Shown here piece by piece: positions 6,490 to 6,601 of a stretch of 6,601 nt of DNA. The stretch's first letter is position 1. Every line of letters begins with the position of its first letter. Under the pieces are notes generated by a model that saw only the letters and a list, made by a program, of their open reading frames with translations, did not search any database and was not told where the DNA came from. Where the stretch lies: positions 1-6,601 of the forward strand of contig JAFMJA010000154.1 in NCBI GenBank assembly GCA_017853735.1, written 5' to 3'. This stretch comes from Burkholderiaceae bacterium (GTDB taxonomy: Bacteria; Pseudomonadota; Gammaproteobacteria; Burkholderiales; Burkholderiaceae_C). The position numbers were made by a program, and so were the translations under genes.

Positions 6490-6498
6490 GAGCCGATG

Positions 6499-6526
6499 TG
6501 ATGTCGAGCCATCCTAGCTGACATCA
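6499..6526 (-). other. Hairpin in the flagellin 3' untranslated region
   Basis: On the minus strand TGATGTC (6526-6520) pairs with GACATCA (6505-6499); AGC and GCT extend the stem past a bulged C, leaving a 7-base loop. It begins 9 bases after the flagellin stop. No T-run follows, so it is not an intrinsic terminator by itself; protection of the mRNA 3' end is a possible role. Confidence 0.45.
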
Positions 6527-6535
6527 GCACAGAGC

Positions 6536-6601
6536 TTAACCTTGCAACAGTTTGAGCACCGTCTGCTGGCTGGTGTTGGCCTGGGCCAGCACGGCGGTGG
6601 C
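6536..6601 (-). CDS. fliC: Flagellin, C-terminal 21 codons only (5' part outside the window)
   Basis: The minus strand is open from the window edge to TAA at 6538-6536 and ends LAQANTSQQTVLKLLQG. The LAQAN motif followed by a short helix ending in Leu-Leu is the hallmark of the flagellin C-terminal D0 domain, which packs in the filament core and also carries the export chaperone contact region. Which flagellin copy this is (fliC, fliC2 or another) cannot be told from 21 residues. The gene is followed by a hairpin, then the palindromic element and an intrinsic terminator. Confidence 0.85.
   Translation of the reverse strand, partial: ATAVLAQANTSQQTVLKLLQG

Noticed and set aside
1..6601. CRISPR arrays, tRNA or rRNA genes, transposase genes
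   Set aside because: No regularly spaced repeats, no cloverleaf or rRNA-like stretch and no transposase-like reading frame were seen on either strand.

Overview
The window is a piece of a flagellar gene cluster. Every gene reads on the minus strand, so the biological order runs from high to low coordinates. The proteins, the roughly 60% GC look and the gene order fit a betaproteobacterium, most likely Burkholderiales (Comamonadaceae-like). That placement is inferred from family resemblance, not from a search.

Layout in transcription order: the last 21 codons of a flagellin gene (6536-6601); a 293-base intergenic region (6243-6535); a sigma-54-dependent activator of the FleR/FlrC family (ATG at 6215, stop at 4458); then fliE (4436-4086), fliF (4053-2188), fliG (2177-1125) and fliH (1132 to beyond base 1). 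The gaps are 21, 32 and 10 bases, and fliG and fliH overlap by 8 bases. This is what a single operon looks like, probably continuing into fliI outside the window. fliH is a full open frame here, but its probable start is TTG, so it is easy to miss.

The genes work together. FliF forms the MS ring in the inner membrane, FliE joins it to the rod, FliG is the rotor/switch protein seated on FliF, and FliH is the cytosolic regulator of the export ATPase FliI. The activator contains all the AAA+ parts needed to open sigma-54 promoters, including GAFTGA. Its N-terminal receiver-like domain is degenerate and no sensor kinase gene lies next to it.

The intergenic region is the most informative non-coding part. 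In transcription order it holds a hairpin just after the flagellin stop, a 190-bp nested imperfect palindrome with perfect 12-bp ends and GAG on both sides (MITE-like, or a structured RNA), a clear intrinsic terminator, and a full consensus sigma-54 promoter (GG-N10-GC) whose predicted start lies about 29 bases before the activator's ATG. Other points of note are a long repeat-bearing C-terminal extension of FliH and 12-nt tandem repeats in both FliH and the activator linker.
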